In this document: piece by piece, positions 38,442 to 48,926 of the stretch | Position numbering within the stretch: the stretch's first letter is position 1 | Layout: the number at the start of each line of letters is the position of its first letter | Origin: Acinetobacter sp. NIPH 298 | Lineage (GTDB): Bacteria > Pseudomonadota > Gammaproteobacteria > Pseudomonadales > Moraxellaceae | NCBI RefSeq assembly: GCF_000369505.1 | Contig: NZ_KB850053.1 | Coordinates: 214,943-278,942 of the forward strand | Length of the DNA stretch: 64,000 nt | Direction: 5' to 3' | The notes under the pieces: generated by a model | Databases searched by the model: none | Told to the model about the DNA's origin: nothing | What the model saw: the letters and a program-made list of their open reading frames with translations, nothing else | Made by a program: the position numbers and the translations under genes

Positions 38442-39524
38442 TTATGCAGATTGATTTGCTAAAATAGCTTGCTTCATAAGCTCAACATCAAAATCTTTTG
38501 TAATTATGGCTTGCCCTAATTTCTCAAGCAAAACTAAGCGCAGTTGGCCATTTAAGACTTTTTTGTCATGCGACATGTAAGCCAAAAATTCATCCAGTGG
38601 AATTTTTGGACATAATATCGGTAAATGAGCACGTTGAATGATTTTTTTTGTACGTTGCAGATCTTCTGCCGAAATCCAACCGAGACGATGAGATAGGTCT
38701 GCCGCCATCACCATACCCGTCGCAACCGCTTCGCCATGCAACCACACGCCATAACCTAAATACGATTCAATGGCATGGCCAAAGGTATGACCCAAATTAA
38801 GTAATGCCCGTTCGCCTTGTTCTTTTTCATCATTGGCAACAATTCTAGCCTTATGCGCACATGAGCGATAAACTGCCTCTGCAAGTAAATTTGCATCTCT
38901 GGCAACCAACGCATCCATGTTTTGCTCTAACCACGATAAGAAATCCACATCGCCCAATAAAGCATATTTAATGACTTCAGCAAGACCTGCTGAAAGTTCA
39001 CGATCGGGCAAGCTATCGAGCTGTGCCATATCAGCCAGTACCACTTGAGGTTGCTGAAAAGCACCTAACATGTTCTTGCCCAAAGGATGATTGATCCCTG
39101 TTTTCCCGCCGACACTTGAATCAACTTGTGACAATAAGGTAGTCGGAACCTGTACGAAATTCACCCCACGCTGAAAACACGCAGAGGCAAAACCTGCCAT
39201 ATCCCCAATCACACCACCACCTAATGCCAAAACCGTACAATCACGGTTAAAACCAGCTTCCAGCAAGGCATCAAAAATTAAATTTAAATGTTGAATATTT
39301 TTATATTGCTCACCATCAGGCAAGATGCATTGCGCAACTTGCTTATCGAGTTGAGTTAATGCATCCGCATAATGCTGTAAATAGAGCGGTGCAACGGTCG
39401 TATTTGACACCAACATCACTTGCCGCCCATGTAGATAGGGTTCAAGTAATTGTTTAGGGTCCAAATGACTTCCAATAAAAATCGGATAGCGACGATCACC
39501 TAACTCAACATATAACGTTTGCAT
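38442..39524 (-). CDS. aroB: 3-dehydroquinate synthase
   Basis: The second shikimate-pathway enzyme, 360 residues. ATG 39524 gives [18 protein letters not shown]. The NAD-binding [13 protein letters not shown], the [19 protein letters not shown] and the metal-site [10 protein letters not shown] motifs are intact. It lies 20 bp downstream of aroK in the pilMNOPQ-aroKB-SPOR operon. The ribosome site is weak. Confidence 0.97.
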   Translation of the reverse strand: MQTLYVELGDRRYPIFIGSHLDPKQLLEPYLHGRQVMLVSNTTVAPLYLQHYADALTQLDKQVAQCILPDGEQYKNIQHLNLIFDALLEAGFNRDCTVLALGGGVIGDMAGFASACFQRGVNFVQVPTTLLSQVDSSVGGKTGINHPLGKNMLGAFQQPQVVLADMAQLDSLPDRELSAGLAEVIKYALLGDVDFLSWLEQNMDALVARDANLLAEAVYRSCAHKARIVANDEKEQGERALLNLGHTFGHAIESYLGYGVWLHGEAVATGMVMAADLSHRLGWISAEDLQRTKKIIQRAHLPILCPKIPLDEFLAYMSHDKKVLNGQLRLVLLEKLGQAIITKDFDVELMKQAILANQSA

Positions 39525-39544
39525 AATTAAAACCAACTCGAGAA

Positions 39545-40087
39545 TTACTTAATTTGTTTAGATAAAATAACCTGTAGAATGCGCTGCGCTAAATCTCTTG
39601 CTGCACCTTGATTTGTCTCGATTATATAATCTGCAACTTCACGATACAAAGGATCGCGCAAGGTCAATAAATCTCGCAGTTTCTGTTCGGGATTGTCTAC
39701 TTGTAATAATGGACGATTTTTATCGCGATAAGTTCGCTGTAGTTGAAGTTCTACAGGCGTATATAAATAAACAACAATGCCGCGTTGTTTTAAAAATTCT
39801 CGATTGCTCGGTTGTGTGACAACACCGCCACCTGTCGCTAACACAAGTGCAGAACGGGCAGTGAGATCGTTCAAAACATTGGTTTCACGCAAACGAAATC
39901 CCACTTCCCCTTCTTTTTCGAATATCCATGGAATAGTGGCTCCTGTCTTACGCTCAATCTCATGATCGCTATCAATGAAATCACGTCCTAACAGCTCTGC
40001 TAAATGTCGACCAACCGTTGTTTTTCCTGCCCCCATTGGCCCTACCAAATAAATATTTGGTAGGGTTTCAAACGCTTTGCTTGGCAA
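39545..40087 (-). CDS. aroK: Shikimate kinase
   Basis: A 180-residue enzyme phosphorylating shikimate. The start codon is TTG at 40087, with AGGTGG close upstream and no ATG in a suitable place. The Walker A motif [11 protein letters not shown], the shikimate-binding DSDHEIE and the ATGGGVV motif are present, and the lid Arg lies in RDKNRPLL. It is between pilQ and aroB. The TTG start is unusual but well supported. Confidence 0.95.
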   Translation of the reverse strand: MPSKAFETLPNIYLVGPMGAGKTTVGRHLAELLGRDFIDSDHEIERKTGATIPWIFEKEGEVGFRLRETNVLNDLTARSALVLATGGGVVTQPSNREFLKQRGIVVYLYTPVELQLQRTYRDKNRPLLQVDNPEQKLRDLLTLRDPLYREVADYIIETNQGAARDLAQRILQVILSKQIK

Positions 40088-40124
40088 TGCGCCACCTATA
40101 TTAATTGCAATTATTGAAAATATA

Positions 40125-42302
40125 TTAATGATTTCTCGTCAAAGTGTCATTAACAATTCTCGGCGTCACAAAAATAAGCAGTTCACGTTTATTATCCGTT
40201 TTTAAATCACGACGGAAAAGACGGCCGACATACGGTAAATCACCCAAGAATGGAACTTTAATTTGTGAACTAATATTTTCTTGTTCAAAAATCCCACCAA
40301 GAACAACAGTTTCGCCGTTATCAACCAAGACATTGGTATCAATCGAGTTCTTACTAATCGTCAATTGACCCGTTGGTGTTGGATTACTTGGCGCATCTTT
40401 AGTGATGTTGAGCTTCATCATGACTTTACCTTCTGGGGTAATACTCGGCGTCACATCTAAGCTCAATGTCGCATCAATAAATTCTGTTTTAGGCACAGCA
40501 TTTGCACCAGCACCCGTCGAGGACGAATAAGGGATTTTAGTTCCTGATTCAATTTTCGCAGGTTGTTTATCCGCAGTCATGACTTTTGGTGTTGAAATCA
40601 CCTCACCATAACCATCTGCTTGAACGGCTGAAAGTTCGAGATCAAGCATAAAGTCAGATAGGCTAATTAAGCCAAAAGCGATACGACTTGCACCAGCGGT
40701 GGTCGCACCCAAATCTACGTTTAAATTGTCTGGACGTTCAATCTCGTATTTCCAACCACCTGTATCACTGTCTTTTTCAGGCTTTCTAAGGTTCCATAGC
40801 GTGGTATCACTACCACCCACTAACAAGTCATTATTTCGAGTGACACCTTGTGACAAGATTCCCCACTTCACCCCCATCTCTCGGGTAAAGTCTGTACTCG
40901 CTCTGACGATACGTGCTTCGATCATGACTTGTTTGACTGATACATCTAACAAATCCACCATCTTACGAATCTTGTCAATATTGAGTGCAGTATCATTGAC
41001 GATCAAGGTATTGGTACGCACATCTGCGACTGCACTGCCACGAGAACTGAGCAAACTCTCCAAAGCCAATGAGTCTGAGTTCGCAGTACGGTTTGAGACT
41101 CCGCCCTTACCATCACGAGACTCTTCAATTAACTTTAAAATATCTGCAGCTTTGGCATAACTGAGTTTAATATATTCGGATTGAATCGGCGCAAGCTTCA
41201 CACTTTGTGCAATGGCTTTCGCTTCTTCTTCTTCCGCCTTGATCAGCTCTGAAACAGGCGCAATCCAGATCACATTTCCATTACGGCGTTTATCAAGATT
41301 TTTGGTTTTCAACACGATATCGAGCGCTTGATCCCATGGAACATCTTTCAAACGCAGGGTGATATTACCCTGTACCGTATCTGCAGCGACCATATTGATA
41401 TTGGTAAAATCAGCCAACAACTGTAGTACGCGACGCACTTCGATATCTTGGAAATCCAAAGAAATCTTATTGCCTGTATAAGCTTGTGATTTTGCTCGCA
41501 ATGGCGATTTATCTTCAGGACGCTTTAGGCTAATCGTGAGTTTATTCTCTGCTTGATAAGCCATGTATTCATAGCTGCCCGCGGACTGAATGGTGATCAC
41601 GCCATTGCCTTTATCGTTATACGCATCAACTCCAGCGACAGGTGTCGCAAAATCATTGGTATTTAAGCGGCGTGCGAGATGGGTTGGAATCTTATTCCCC
41701 ATGGTTCGCACTACGATTTTACTGCCTTGTTGTTGTACATCTACTGGGGTATTACTTCCCAATAAATCAATCACAACCAAACCTTCACCTTGTTTTCCAC
41801 GCTGAAAGCCAATATTGGAAACACCTTGTTGTGCTTGACGAGCCGCAACTGGTGCTGTCGTTGCAGCCGCTGGACGTGCCGAATTTATTTTTAAAACAAA
41901 GGTATTGCCTTCAACGCGTGTTGTAAACGCCCCTGCATCTTTCAAATTTACAATCACACGAGAACGCTGATCGTCAGCAGCAACTTCGACGGAACTGGCT
42001 TCGTTGGTCGATACAGGAATCGATGTCTGCTTTAAAGACTGTTGTGCTTTATCAAAATCTAAAATCAGACGTGAAGGTTGCTCGAGCTGATAAGCCTGCG
42101 GTTGTGGTGGCAAACCATTAAACATGACACGGATTTCAGTTCCCTGATCAGCTAAGCTCATTGGCACAATATTGGTCATACTGACTTGTGCTGATGCAAC
42201 CTGCATCACTGCTATAGCGACAGCACCCATAGAAAATTGACGGAATGCATGATTCATGGTCTTCGCTTCCCCAAATAAAGAATCTTTAAACTGTTTTTTC
42301 AT
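40125..42302 (-). CDS. pilQ: Type IV pilus secretin PilQ
   Basis: A 725-residue outer-membrane secretin through which the pilus passes. ATG 42302 follows AAGGGA. A signal peptide ends near VASAQV. Two AMIN domains bind peptidoglycan (residues about 50-270), followed by the N0/N1 domains (VRRVLQLLADFTNINMV) and the secretin domain with VMIEARIV and VPFLGDLPYVGRLFR. The C-terminal LLIFVTPRIV is standard. It lies 16 bp after pilP in the operon. Confidence 0.97.
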   Translation of the reverse strand: MKKQFKDSLFGEAKTMNHAFRQFSMGAVAIAVMQVASAQVSMTNIVPMSLADQGTEIRVMFNGLPPQPQAYQLEQPSRLILDFDKAQQSLKQTSIPVSTNEASSVEVAADDQRSRVIVNLKDAGAFTTRVEGNTFVLKINSARPAAATTAPVAARQAQQGVSNIGFQRGKQGEGLVVIDLLGSNTPVDVQQQGSKIVVRTMGNKIPTHLARRLNTNDFATPVAGVDAYNDKGNGVITIQSAGSYEYMAYQAENKLTISLKRPEDKSPLRAKSQAYTGNKISLDFQDIEVRRVLQLLADFTNINMVAADTVQGNITLRLKDVPWDQALDIVLKTKNLDKRRNGNVIWIAPVSELIKAEEEEAKAIAQSVKLAPIQSEYIKLSYAKAADILKLIEESRDGKGGVSNRTANSDSLALESLLSSRGSAVADVRTNTLIVNDTALNIDKIRKMVDLLDVSVKQVMIEARIVRASTDFTREMGVKWGILSQGVTRNNDLLVGGSDTTLWNLRKPEKDSDTGGWKYEIERPDNLNVDLGATTAGASRIAFGLISLSDFMLDLELSAVQADGYGEVISTPKVMTADKQPAKIESGTKIPYSSSTGAGANAVPKTEFIDATLSLDVTPSITPEGKVMMKLNITKDAPSNPTPTGQLTISKNSIDTNVLVDNGETVVLGGIFEQENISSQIKVPFLGDLPYVGRLFRRDLKTDNKRELLIFVTPRIVNDTLTRNH

Positions 42303-42318
42303 TGTTATTCCCTTAATC

Positions 42319-42846
42319 TTACGGCACTGGTCCAATTAAAACGAGTGTTCTCGGTCTTTCAACATAACCTTCTCGTCCATCAGGTACAATTTCAACCAAG
42401 TCGATCTGAGTCGGGCTAATTTTAATAATACGCCCCTGATTCATCCCCAAATAACTGCCGACTTGTACGCGCTCAATCTGCCCATCTGGTGTTTGAATTA
42501 ATGCAATGGTCTGATTTACTCGACCACGCATACTTCCTTTCATATTCAGAGATTCCAACGCATAGCTTTCTAAAGGCTGTGGTTGACGATTGAAGTTTGG
42601 ATAAACACGCTTACCTGCCATAATCTTTAATTCAGCCGCCAAAGAGCTTGGCATAAAAGGACTCTTTAGCTGATGCGCTGAATAATTAAATAAAGGTACT
42701 GGGGTAAATATAGGTGCGGGCTCAATAGGTAAAGGTGGTTGATTACGAATTTCTGCCATTTTTTGACTCACCGCATCAATACGAGAATCACAGCCCACCA
42801 ACCCAAAACCAATAAACAGGCCCAGTATTAACTTATAATGATTCAT
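42319..42846 (-). CDS. pilP: Type IV pilus alignment lipoprotein PilP
   Basis: A 175-residue inner-membrane lipoprotein linking PilN/PilO to PilQ. The lipobox LVGC is at residues 16-19 (GLVGCDSR). A Pro-rich linker (PPLPIEPAPIFTPVP) and the C-terminal HR domain (MKGSMRGRVNQTIALIQTPDG, VGSYLGMNQGRII) are clear. Its ATG overlaps the pilO stop by one base. Confidence 0.96.
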   Translation of the reverse strand: MNHYKLILGLFIGFGLVGCDSRIDAVSQKMAEIRNQPPLPIEPAPIFTPVPLFNYSAHQLKSPFMPSSLAAELKIMAGKRVYPNFNRQPQPLESYALESLNMKGSMRGRVNQTIALIQTPDGQIERVQVGSYLGMNQGRIIKISPTQIDLVEIVPDGREGYVERPRTLVLIGPVP

Positions 42847-43568
42847 TAGCGCTGTCCTCCTTGAGCAGATGGAGCTGTCGCATCAATAGCGGCCCGATCA
42901 TCAACACCAACATAACGATACGTTTTTGCTTTCACAGTGTAGCTAACCACTGGAATATCGGATTTTTTCTGGGTATCTGCTTTTGCTTCCACCGTAAAAT
43001 CATGCAAAGTCACAATGCGCGGTAACGCTGCAATACCTGTCGCAAAAGCACCGAAAGCATGGTAATCACCCGTCGCTTCCATACTGATAGGTTGCTCAAT
43101 AAAGAACTCTTGTTTAATTTCTTTTTCTAAGCGGATATTTTTAAACTTCAGACCAGAATTTACGCCTGTTAAGTTCATATCCTCGACCAAACTTGGAATT
43201 TCTGTTTCTTTCGGCAACTGCTCTAGTTGCTGATTAAAATTCGCTTCCATCTCTTGTAATTGTGTTTGGTACTGCTGCAAATTACGCAACTTAGATTCTT
43301 TTTCTTTAAACTCATTCAACAAGCTTTGTTCTCGTGCTTGTGCATTAGCAATGGTTTCCAATTGCTTTTGCACCACCACAAAATAACCCAATGCAGCGAC
43401 AGCTAAAAGAATAAAAATCCAACAAGTCACTTTGACAGAGAGTGGCCAACTGCCATAGTTATTCATATCCAAGGTATTAAATTGTTGGAAGAATTGCTCT
43501 ACTGTCATTTTTTTCTTCTTTACAGCAACACTGTCTTGATTAAGATCATTTAATTCATCTTGACTCAT
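42846..43568 (-). CDS. pilO: Type IV pilus alignment protein PilO
   Basis: A 240-residue bitopic inner-membrane protein. One transmembrane helix (about 48-67, VTCWIFILLAVAALGYFVV) is followed by a coiled coil (KQLETIANAQAREQSLLNEF) and a ferredoxin-like periplasmic domain. It forms heterodimers with PilN. ATG overlaps the pilN stop (ATGA). Confidence 0.96.
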   Translation of the reverse strand: MSQDELNDLNQDSVAVKKKKMTVEQFFQQFNTLDMNNYGSWPLSVKVTCWIFILLAVAALGYFVVVQKQLETIANAQAREQSLLNEFKEKESKLRNLQQYQTQLQEMEANFNQQLEQLPKETEIPSLVEDMNLTGVNSGLKFKNIRLEKEIKQEFFIEQPISMEATGDYHAFGAFATGIAALPRIVTLHDFTVEAKADTQKKSDIPVVSYTVKAKTYRYVGVDDRAAIDATAPSAQGGQR

Positions 43569-44209
43569 TGTGTCACCCCCGCTGTCCCTAATGTTGCTGT
43601 CTCTGACGCTGGATCGGCGACAACAGCTGTACCGATTTCACCCAAATCTACAGTGACCACAAAACTTCCATAATTCTCTTCGACACGAGGAACCAAAGAG
43701 CTTACTGTTTTATCTTTTTTCTCTTCTGCTGCCAAAAATGAATTCATAAAGGCATTACGATACCAAGGAGATGCCTCTAAATTACGCAGCAACTCAGCAA
43801 CAGTATTTGGACTTTCCGCCTTGCCCTCGATACTGAATTTATCGCCAGTTCGCGTAAACTTAGTGATGTACATGGTTGGTGGCGTCACACGAACCAGCTC
43901 ATCAACTAAACGTACAATCACTGGACGTTGTCCTTGTAAGCCCTGAATCAACTTCATTCGTTCAATAATGGCATTGCGGCGTTCTTGCAAACCCTCTAAA
44001 GACTTGAGCTGTACATCCAAACTTTGATTGGTACTGACAATGAACTGATTGGCTTGCTCTTGATCATTCAGTTTATGATCAAAATACATCCACGCTGTAA
44101 ATACAGATGCAATTCCTAATGCAGCCACCCCAACACAAAATGCGACAAATTGTTTCTTTCTTTGTTCTCTTAGCTCATCGCGCCAAGGGAGTAAGTTAAT
44201 CTTTGCCAT
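43565..44209 (-). CDS. pilN: Type IV pilus assembly protein PilN
   Basis: A 214-residue bitopic membrane protein. The N-terminal INLLPWR motif that binds PilM is intact (MAKINLLPWRDE), then a transmembrane helix (FCVGVAALGIASVFTAWMYF), coiled coil and ferredoxin-like domain (VTPPTMYITKFTRTGDKFSIEG). ATG overlaps the pilM stop by one base. Confidence 0.96.
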   Translation of the reverse strand: MAKINLLPWRDELREQRKKQFVAFCVGVAALGIASVFTAWMYFDHKLNDQEQANQFIVSTNQSLDVQLKSLEGLQERRNAIIERMKLIQGLQGQRPVIVRLVDELVRVTPPTMYITKFTRTGDKFSIEGKAESPNTVAELLRNLEASPWYRNAFMNSFLAAEEKKDKTVSSLVPRVEENYGSFVVTVDLGEIGTAVVADPASETATLGTAGVTQ

Positions 44210-45267
44210 TAATCAAAACTCCTCAATGCCAAACCACATGCAACCATCAATGAGGAAGCATCATTTTCAATTTTTTTAATATCGATTTGTGGAGAAAAAC
44301 CCATTTGTAAAAATGGATTGGCAATCGTTACTCGGTAACCCAGTTTTTGTTGTAATAACTTTGCAAGGCCTGGAATATTGGCATTCCCCCCAGCAAGCAA
44401 AATATGGTCGATCTCGTTGAATTGAGAGGATGAAAAAAAGAATTGCAGTGAACGCGCTGCTTGTTGCACCACGGCATCTAAAAATGGCTCGAGCACCTCG
44501 ATGTCATAATCATCTGGAAGCGTTCTTTCTTTTTTGGCGCGCCCTGCTTCTTCAAATGACAAACCATAGCGACTTTGAACATCTTGGGTCAGCTGTCGCC
44601 CACCAAAGACTTGTTCACGTGTATAGATAATTTTGCCCTTTTGCATCACAGATAGCGTGGTCATGGTATGCCCGATATCTAAGATGCCAACGGTATTTGC
44701 CCCCATCGGCAATGTGTCCGAAAACACACTAAAAGCGCGCTCCATTGCATAACTTTCAACATCAGCTGTTTTTGCAGCTAATCCAGCAAGCTCAAGCACT
44801 TCTACACGTGTATCAACATTCTCAGTACGTGTGGCAACGAGAAGGACATTTACCCGATTCTGATTGACCAATCGATCGGGTAAAACCTCAAAATCAAGAC
44901 TCACTTCATCTAATGGGAACGGAATATATTGCTCAGCATCCATACGAATTTGAACTTCACGCTCTTCATCCGTCATATCAGCGTCCATCTCTATGATTTT
45001 ATTAATCACCATAGAAGTTGGTACCGCAATTGCGACATTGCTGGTATGTGGATTGGCGAGGTTTACCACTCTCTCAAGTGCATCACCGACCGCCTCTGGG
45101 TTCAAAATGCTTTTTTCCACCACGCTATTTTCAGGCAATGGCATCACGGCATAACTTTCAACCCAATATCTACCGTTCTTTACAGAGAGCTCCAATAATT
45201 TAACAGTTGTCGAACTAATATCGACACCCACTAACCCCTTATTTGGTTTACGATATAACCTGAGCAC
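44209..45267 (-). CDS. pilM: Type IV pilus assembly ATPase-like protein PilM
   Basis: A 352-residue actin-like cytoplasmic protein that binds the INLLP tail of PilN. Nucleotide-site motifs are VGVDISSTTVKLLEL, ILDIGHTMTTLSV and LLAGGNANIPGLA. It is the first gene of the pilMNOPQ operon, divergent from ponA with a 162-bp shared promoter region containing an inverted repeat. Confidence 0.97.
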   Translation of the reverse strand: MLRLYRKPNKGLVGVDISSTTVKLLELSVKNGRYWVESYAVMPLPENSVVEKSILNPEAVGDALERVVNLANPHTSNVAIAVPTSMVINKIIEMDADMTDEEREVQIRMDAEQYIPFPLDEVSLDFEVLPDRLVNQNRVNVLLVATRTENVDTRVEVLELAGLAAKTADVESYAMERAFSVFSDTLPMGANTVGILDIGHTMTTLSVMQKGKIIYTREQVFGGRQLTQDVQSRYGLSFEEAGRAKKERTLPDDYDIEVLEPFLDAVVQQAARSLQFFFSSSQFNEIDHILLAGGNANIPGLAKLLQQKLGYRVTIANPFLQMGFSPQIDIKKIENDASSLMVACGLALRSFD

Positions 45268-45334
45268 AGTATTTTCCTATTTATTTTTTTATCCCCAAAA
45301 ATACAACACACTAATTTGTTTTGGTCTTTAATTA

Positions 45335-45368
45335 ATACGGATACAATAACCCATCTAACAATCCGTAT
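45335..45368. promoter_or_regulatory. Inverted repeat between pilM and ponA
   Basis: ATACGGAT and ATCCGTAT are perfect inverted arms separated by 18 bp in the divergent promoter region. A weak minus-strand pair TTGTTA/TATTAA (18-bp spacing) overlaps it. It may be an operator for either gene; no regulator is assigned. Confidence 0.4.
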
Positions 45369-45429
45369 GTCTAAAGGATATACTGACCACAATTAGTTTG
45401 TCATTCGCTCTTATTAAAACTTACTTATT

Positions 45430-48012
45430 ATGAAAAAGCTATCCAGTTCTGGTATTGTTCGCCCATTTTTTTTGATCATTATTATTATCTTAGTCTCACT
45501 TCCAATGGGATTTTATGGCATGTATCTCTATCTCGCGCCATCACTGCCAGATATGAGCTCATTAAAAAAGGCGCCACTGTTAAAACCATTGCAGGTCTAT
45601 ACCGCAGATAATAAGCTAATTGCAGAATATGGCGGAAAACTTTCCATTCCAGTTGAATATGAGCAAATTCCTCCCACGTTTATTCATGCTTTTTTGGCCG
45701 CTGAAGATTCTTCTTTTTTTGAGCATAGCGGCATTAGTTTTAAAGGTTTGGGGCGAGCGATAACCGAATCTGTGACTGGTTCTGATGTCCAAACTGGGGG
45801 CTCAACCATTACCATGCAAGTGGCGAAGAATTATTATTTAAGCCCAGAGCGAACCTTAAGACGAAAACTAACTGAAGTCTTTCTTGCGCGAAAAATTGAA
45901 CAGAGCCTCACCAAACAAGAAATTCTAAGCTCTTATGTCAATAAGATCTTCTTAGGTAAAAATTCCTACGGCATTGCTGCTGCTGCGCGTATCTACTACA
46001 ACAAAAATATTGATGAACTCAGCATTGCCCAGATGGCAATGATTGCAGGTTTACCCAAAGCACCTTCAAAATATAACCCTGTTGCCAACCCTCAACGTGC
46101 ACTTGAACGCCGCAATTGGATTTTAGGTCGTATGCTACAGTTGGGGTATATCAATCAAGTTCAGTATCAAAAAGCGGTCGCAGAACCGATTAATCTAAAT
46201 ATGGTGGACCGCTCTGTGAGCAATGTGTTTCCATACGTAGGCGAAATGGTACGTTCAGAATTGGTTAAACAATTCGGCGATCAAGCGATTGATTCAGGCT
46301 ACAAGGTGTACACCACCATTGATAGCAATCGCCAACGCTATGCTGAGCAGGCGCTTCAAGATGGTTTGGAAGCTTATGATCGTCGTCATGGCTGGCGTGG
46401 ACCAGAAGCACATGATCAACCCCTCAATCAATTTATGGCTTATGCCGACACCTACCCTGCCAAAGTCGTAAAAGTAAATAACAATTCCTTTGATGCGCTC
46501 ATGCAGGATGGCTCGACTGTGACCGTTAACTGGTCAGGTATGTCATGGGTTCGTCCATATCGCAATGCCAATAGTGTCGGTGGCGCACCTTCCAAAGCCT
46601 CACAAATTGTCAAAGTGAAAGATATTATTCGCTTACGCCCCAATAAAGAAAAAACCGTTTGGTCTTTGGTCCAAGTACCTAGAGTGCAAGGTCAGCTCAT
46701 TGCTTTAAATCCAAATGATGGTGCGATCGAAGCCGTTGTTGGTGGTTATAATTTCTATCAATCGAAATTTAACCGTGCGATTCAAGGGTGGAGACAACCG
46801 GGTTCAACCATTAAGCCTTTCGTATATGCATTGGCTTTAGAGCGCGGCATGACACCTTATAGTATGGTCAATGACAACCCGATTACCATTGGGAAATGGT
46901 CGCCTAGAAACTCCGATGGCCGTTTTCTGGGCATGATCCCTCTACGTCGTGCTTTATATTTATCCAGGAATACCGTATCGGTACGATTACTACAAAATGT
47001 GGGGATCGAGCGGACGCGTCAACTCTTTATGGATTTTGGTTTGCAGGATGATCAAATTCCTCGTAACTATACCATTGCATTAGGAACACCACAGGTCTTG
47101 CCTGTACAGATGGCAACGGGCTATGCAACCTTCGCAAATGGTGGCTATCGTATCCAGCCTCATTTTATCAAACGCATTGAAGATGCCTCTGGCAAAGTCA
47201 TTTATAGTGCCAAGCCAGAATATGCATGTATTCCATGTATTGGCGATGCAAAAGCGCCTGCTCCGCAACAAGAAGCAGATGCTCCAGAAGTGACAGAAAT
47301 CACCAATCAAAGCTTAGAAAATACCAATGCAGCATCTGAAGCTGAGTTGACAGTCGCTCAAGCTGAACGATCCACCAAGACCAATAGTGATTATCGTCAA
47401 GCACAGCGAATTTTAAAATCAAGCTCTGCCTATGACATGGCCAACATTTTGCGTGACGTCATTCAACATGGTACAGGCCGTGCTGCACTTAAAATCGGTC
47501 GTGATGATTTAGGCGGGAAAACAGGAACCACCAATGATGCCAAAGATGCTTGGTTCGCGGGCTTTAATGGCAAATTGGTTACGGTAACTTGGGTCGGCTT
47601 TGATCAGCCGCGCACTTTAGGTCGCAGAGAATATGGCGGCGTTGCTGCACTACCAATCTGGACCAACTTTATGGCCAATGCTTTAAAAGATATGCCATCT
47701 GCATGGGTTCGATTGGATAAAGATGCGAAAGATCCTATTTCTCACGATCAACTCCAAGTCCAGCAAAGCGAGGATCGTAAAGAATATCGTGCTTCTCCAC
47801 CACTCGCACGCCCACTTTACCGTCCTGCACCTGCCGCACCTACACGCTCAGCGCAAAGTGATTTTTCAGACTTATCGGGTACGACATCAAACGGTGAACA
47901 CACCATCACACCTGAGAGAAAACAACCACCGACGATGGGTTCAAACCCTCAAAACTCAAACGCCCAAAGAGAACGTGATGGGATTGAAAATTTAATTAAT
48001 CAAATCCAATAA
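45430..48012 (+). CDS. ponA: Penicillin-binding protein 1A
   Basis: An 860-residue bifunctional class A PBP. One N-terminal transmembrane helix (about 11-33) leads to the GT51 glycosyltransferase (EDSSFFEHSG, GGSTITMQVAKN). The OB-like insert is followed by the transpeptidase with active-site GSTIKPF, SRN and the GGKTGTTNDAKDAW motif. A Pro/Ser/Gln-rich disordered C-terminal tail of about 80 residues has no conserved fold. Its divergence from pilM is conserved across Gammaproteobacteria. Confidence 0.97.
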   Translation: MKKLSSSGIVRPFFLIIIIILVSLPMGFYGMYLYLAPSLPDMSSLKKAPLLKPLQVYTADNKLIAEYGGKLSIPVEYEQIPPTFIHAFLAAEDSSFFEHSGISFKGLGRAITESVTGSDVQTGGSTITMQVAKNYYLSPERTLRRKLTEVFLARKIEQSLTKQEILSSYVNKIFLGKNSYGIAAAARIYYNKNIDELSIAQMAMIAGLPKAPSKYNPVANPQRALERRNWILGRMLQLGYINQVQYQKAVAEPINLNMVDRSVSNVFPYVGEMVRSELVKQFGDQAIDSGYKVYTTIDSNRQRYAEQALQDGLEAYDRRHGWRGPEAHDQPLNQFMAYADTYPAKVVKVNNNSFDALMQDGSTVTVNWSGMSWVRPYRNANSVGGAPSKASQIVKVKDIIRLRPNKEKTVWSLVQVPRVQGQLIALNPNDGAIEAVVGGYNFYQSKFNRAIQGWRQPGSTIKPFVYALALERGMTPYSMVNDNPITIGKWSPRNSDGRFLGMIPLRRALYLSRNTVSVRLLQNVGIERTRQLFMDFGLQDDQIPRNYTIALGTPQVLPVQMATGYATFANGGYRIQPHFIKRIEDASGKVIYSAKPEYACIPCIGDAKAPAPQQEADAPEVTEITNQSLENTNAASEAELTVAQAERSTKTNSDYRQAQRILKSSSAYDMANILRDVIQHGTGRAALKIGRDDLGGKTGTTNDAKDAWFAGFNGKLVTVTWVGFDQPRTLGRREYGGVAALPIWTNFMANALKDMPSAWVRLDKDAKDPISHDQLQVQQSEDRKEYRASPPLARPLYRPAPAAPTRSAQSDFSDLSGTTSNGEHTITPERKQPPTMGSNPQNSNAQRERDGIENLINQIQ

Positions 48013-48028
48013 TCCATCATAAAAGCCT

Positions 48029-48055
48029 AAACAGCCATCAAATTGATGGCTGTTT
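48029..48055. terminator. Bidirectional terminator between ponA and rlmA
   Basis: A near-perfect palindrome with 13-nt arms AAACAGCCATCAA/TTGATGGCTGTTT is followed by a T run on the plus strand. It overlaps the last codons of rlmA. Confidence 0.85.
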
Positions 48056-48856
48056 GTTTTTCTGAAATAGATAAATTTGAAAAGCGGCACTAACCACAAA
48101 TCGCTGCTGCTGCTCAAGTACTTTCCGTCGCTCTGGATTGGCTTTATACGCATAGGGCGTCATCGCAATTAAGTTGCTGAGCGCGAGCTGATCTAACTGC
48201 ATTGTGGTTTCAACAATTCGTTGCTGTTTCAGTTCAAATTGAGTCTCAAGCTGTTCAATAAACTTCTGTGGTTCATGCAAATTGACCTGCTCGAACAACG
48301 CGTCACGCAATGCGAATAAATGCTTAGGTGCAGGTGTAACCACAATCAAATAACCTTGATCACTCAACACTCGTACGATTTCATTTTGTGGAATCGGACT
48401 AAATAAACTGCTACAGACATCAATCGAATGATCTCGTACAGGCAAAGTTGCCCCCGTACCCACCACCCAAGTCACATCAGAATTTAATTTTGCCGCACGT
48501 TGTACTGCTGTTTTGGCAATATCCACACCGATGCAGTATTCGGTATAACGCTGCATAGCACTGGTGTAATAGCCTTCGCCACAACCAATATCCAAAATCG
48601 CTTTTGGTTTTAACTGTTGTAGTAATTCGACCACAGCCTGTTGTAAGGGCTGATAGAAACCTGCTTGCAAAAATTCTCGGCGTGCCAACACGGACTCCGC
48701 CGTATCCCCTGGCGTTTTACTGTGCTTATGCTGCACCACATGCAGATTTACATAGCCTTGTTTCGCCACATCATAATGATGTCCGTTATCACATCGCCAT
48801 GCATGTTCAACCAAATTTAATGATTGGCGACAAACGGGACACATCAATAAATTCAT
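48038..48856 (-). CDS. rlmA: 23S rRNA (guanine-N1) methyltransferase, RlmA family
   Basis: A 272-residue SAM-dependent enzyme. The N-terminal zinc site CPVC...CDNGHHYDVAKQGYVNLH is that of RlmA, which methylates G745 of 23S rRNA in E. coli. The SAM motif ILDIGCGEGYY is followed by a class I methyltransferase fold and SSLFSPIPQNEI. It is separated from mraY by a strong terminator, so it is not part of the dcw operon. Confidence 0.93.
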   Translation of the reverse strand: MNLLMCPVCRQSLNLVEHAWRCDNGHHYDVAKQGYVNLHVVQHKHSKTPGDTAESVLARREFLQAGFYQPLQQAVVELLQQLKPKAILDIGCGEGYYTSAMQRYTEYCIGVDIAKTAVQRAAKLNSDVTWVVGTGATLPVRDHSIDVCSSLFSPIPQNEIVRVLSDQGYLIVVTPAPKHLFALRDALFEQVNLHEPQKFIEQLETQFELKQQRIVETTMQLDQLALSNLIAMTPYAYKANPERRKVLEQQQRFVVSAAFQIYLFQKNKQPSI

Positions 48857-48885
48857 CTATTTTTCTCCAAGTTTTCTCCAAGCAT

Positions 48886-48915
48886 AAAAAAAGCTGGTAT
48901 TCACCAGCTTTTTTT
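48886..48915 (-). terminator. Terminator at the end of the dcw segment
   Basis: GCTGGT/ACCAGC extended by A7/T7 forms a 13-bp stem, with T tracts on both strands. It lies 12 bp after the mraY stop. Confidence 0.92.
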
Positions 48916-48926
48916 TAAATCGTGGC

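Noticed and set aside
45430..48012. Low-complexity C-terminal tail of PBP1a as a fused domain
   Set aside because: The last 80 residues are Pro/Ser/Gln-rich and unstructured, a common tail rather than a fusion.
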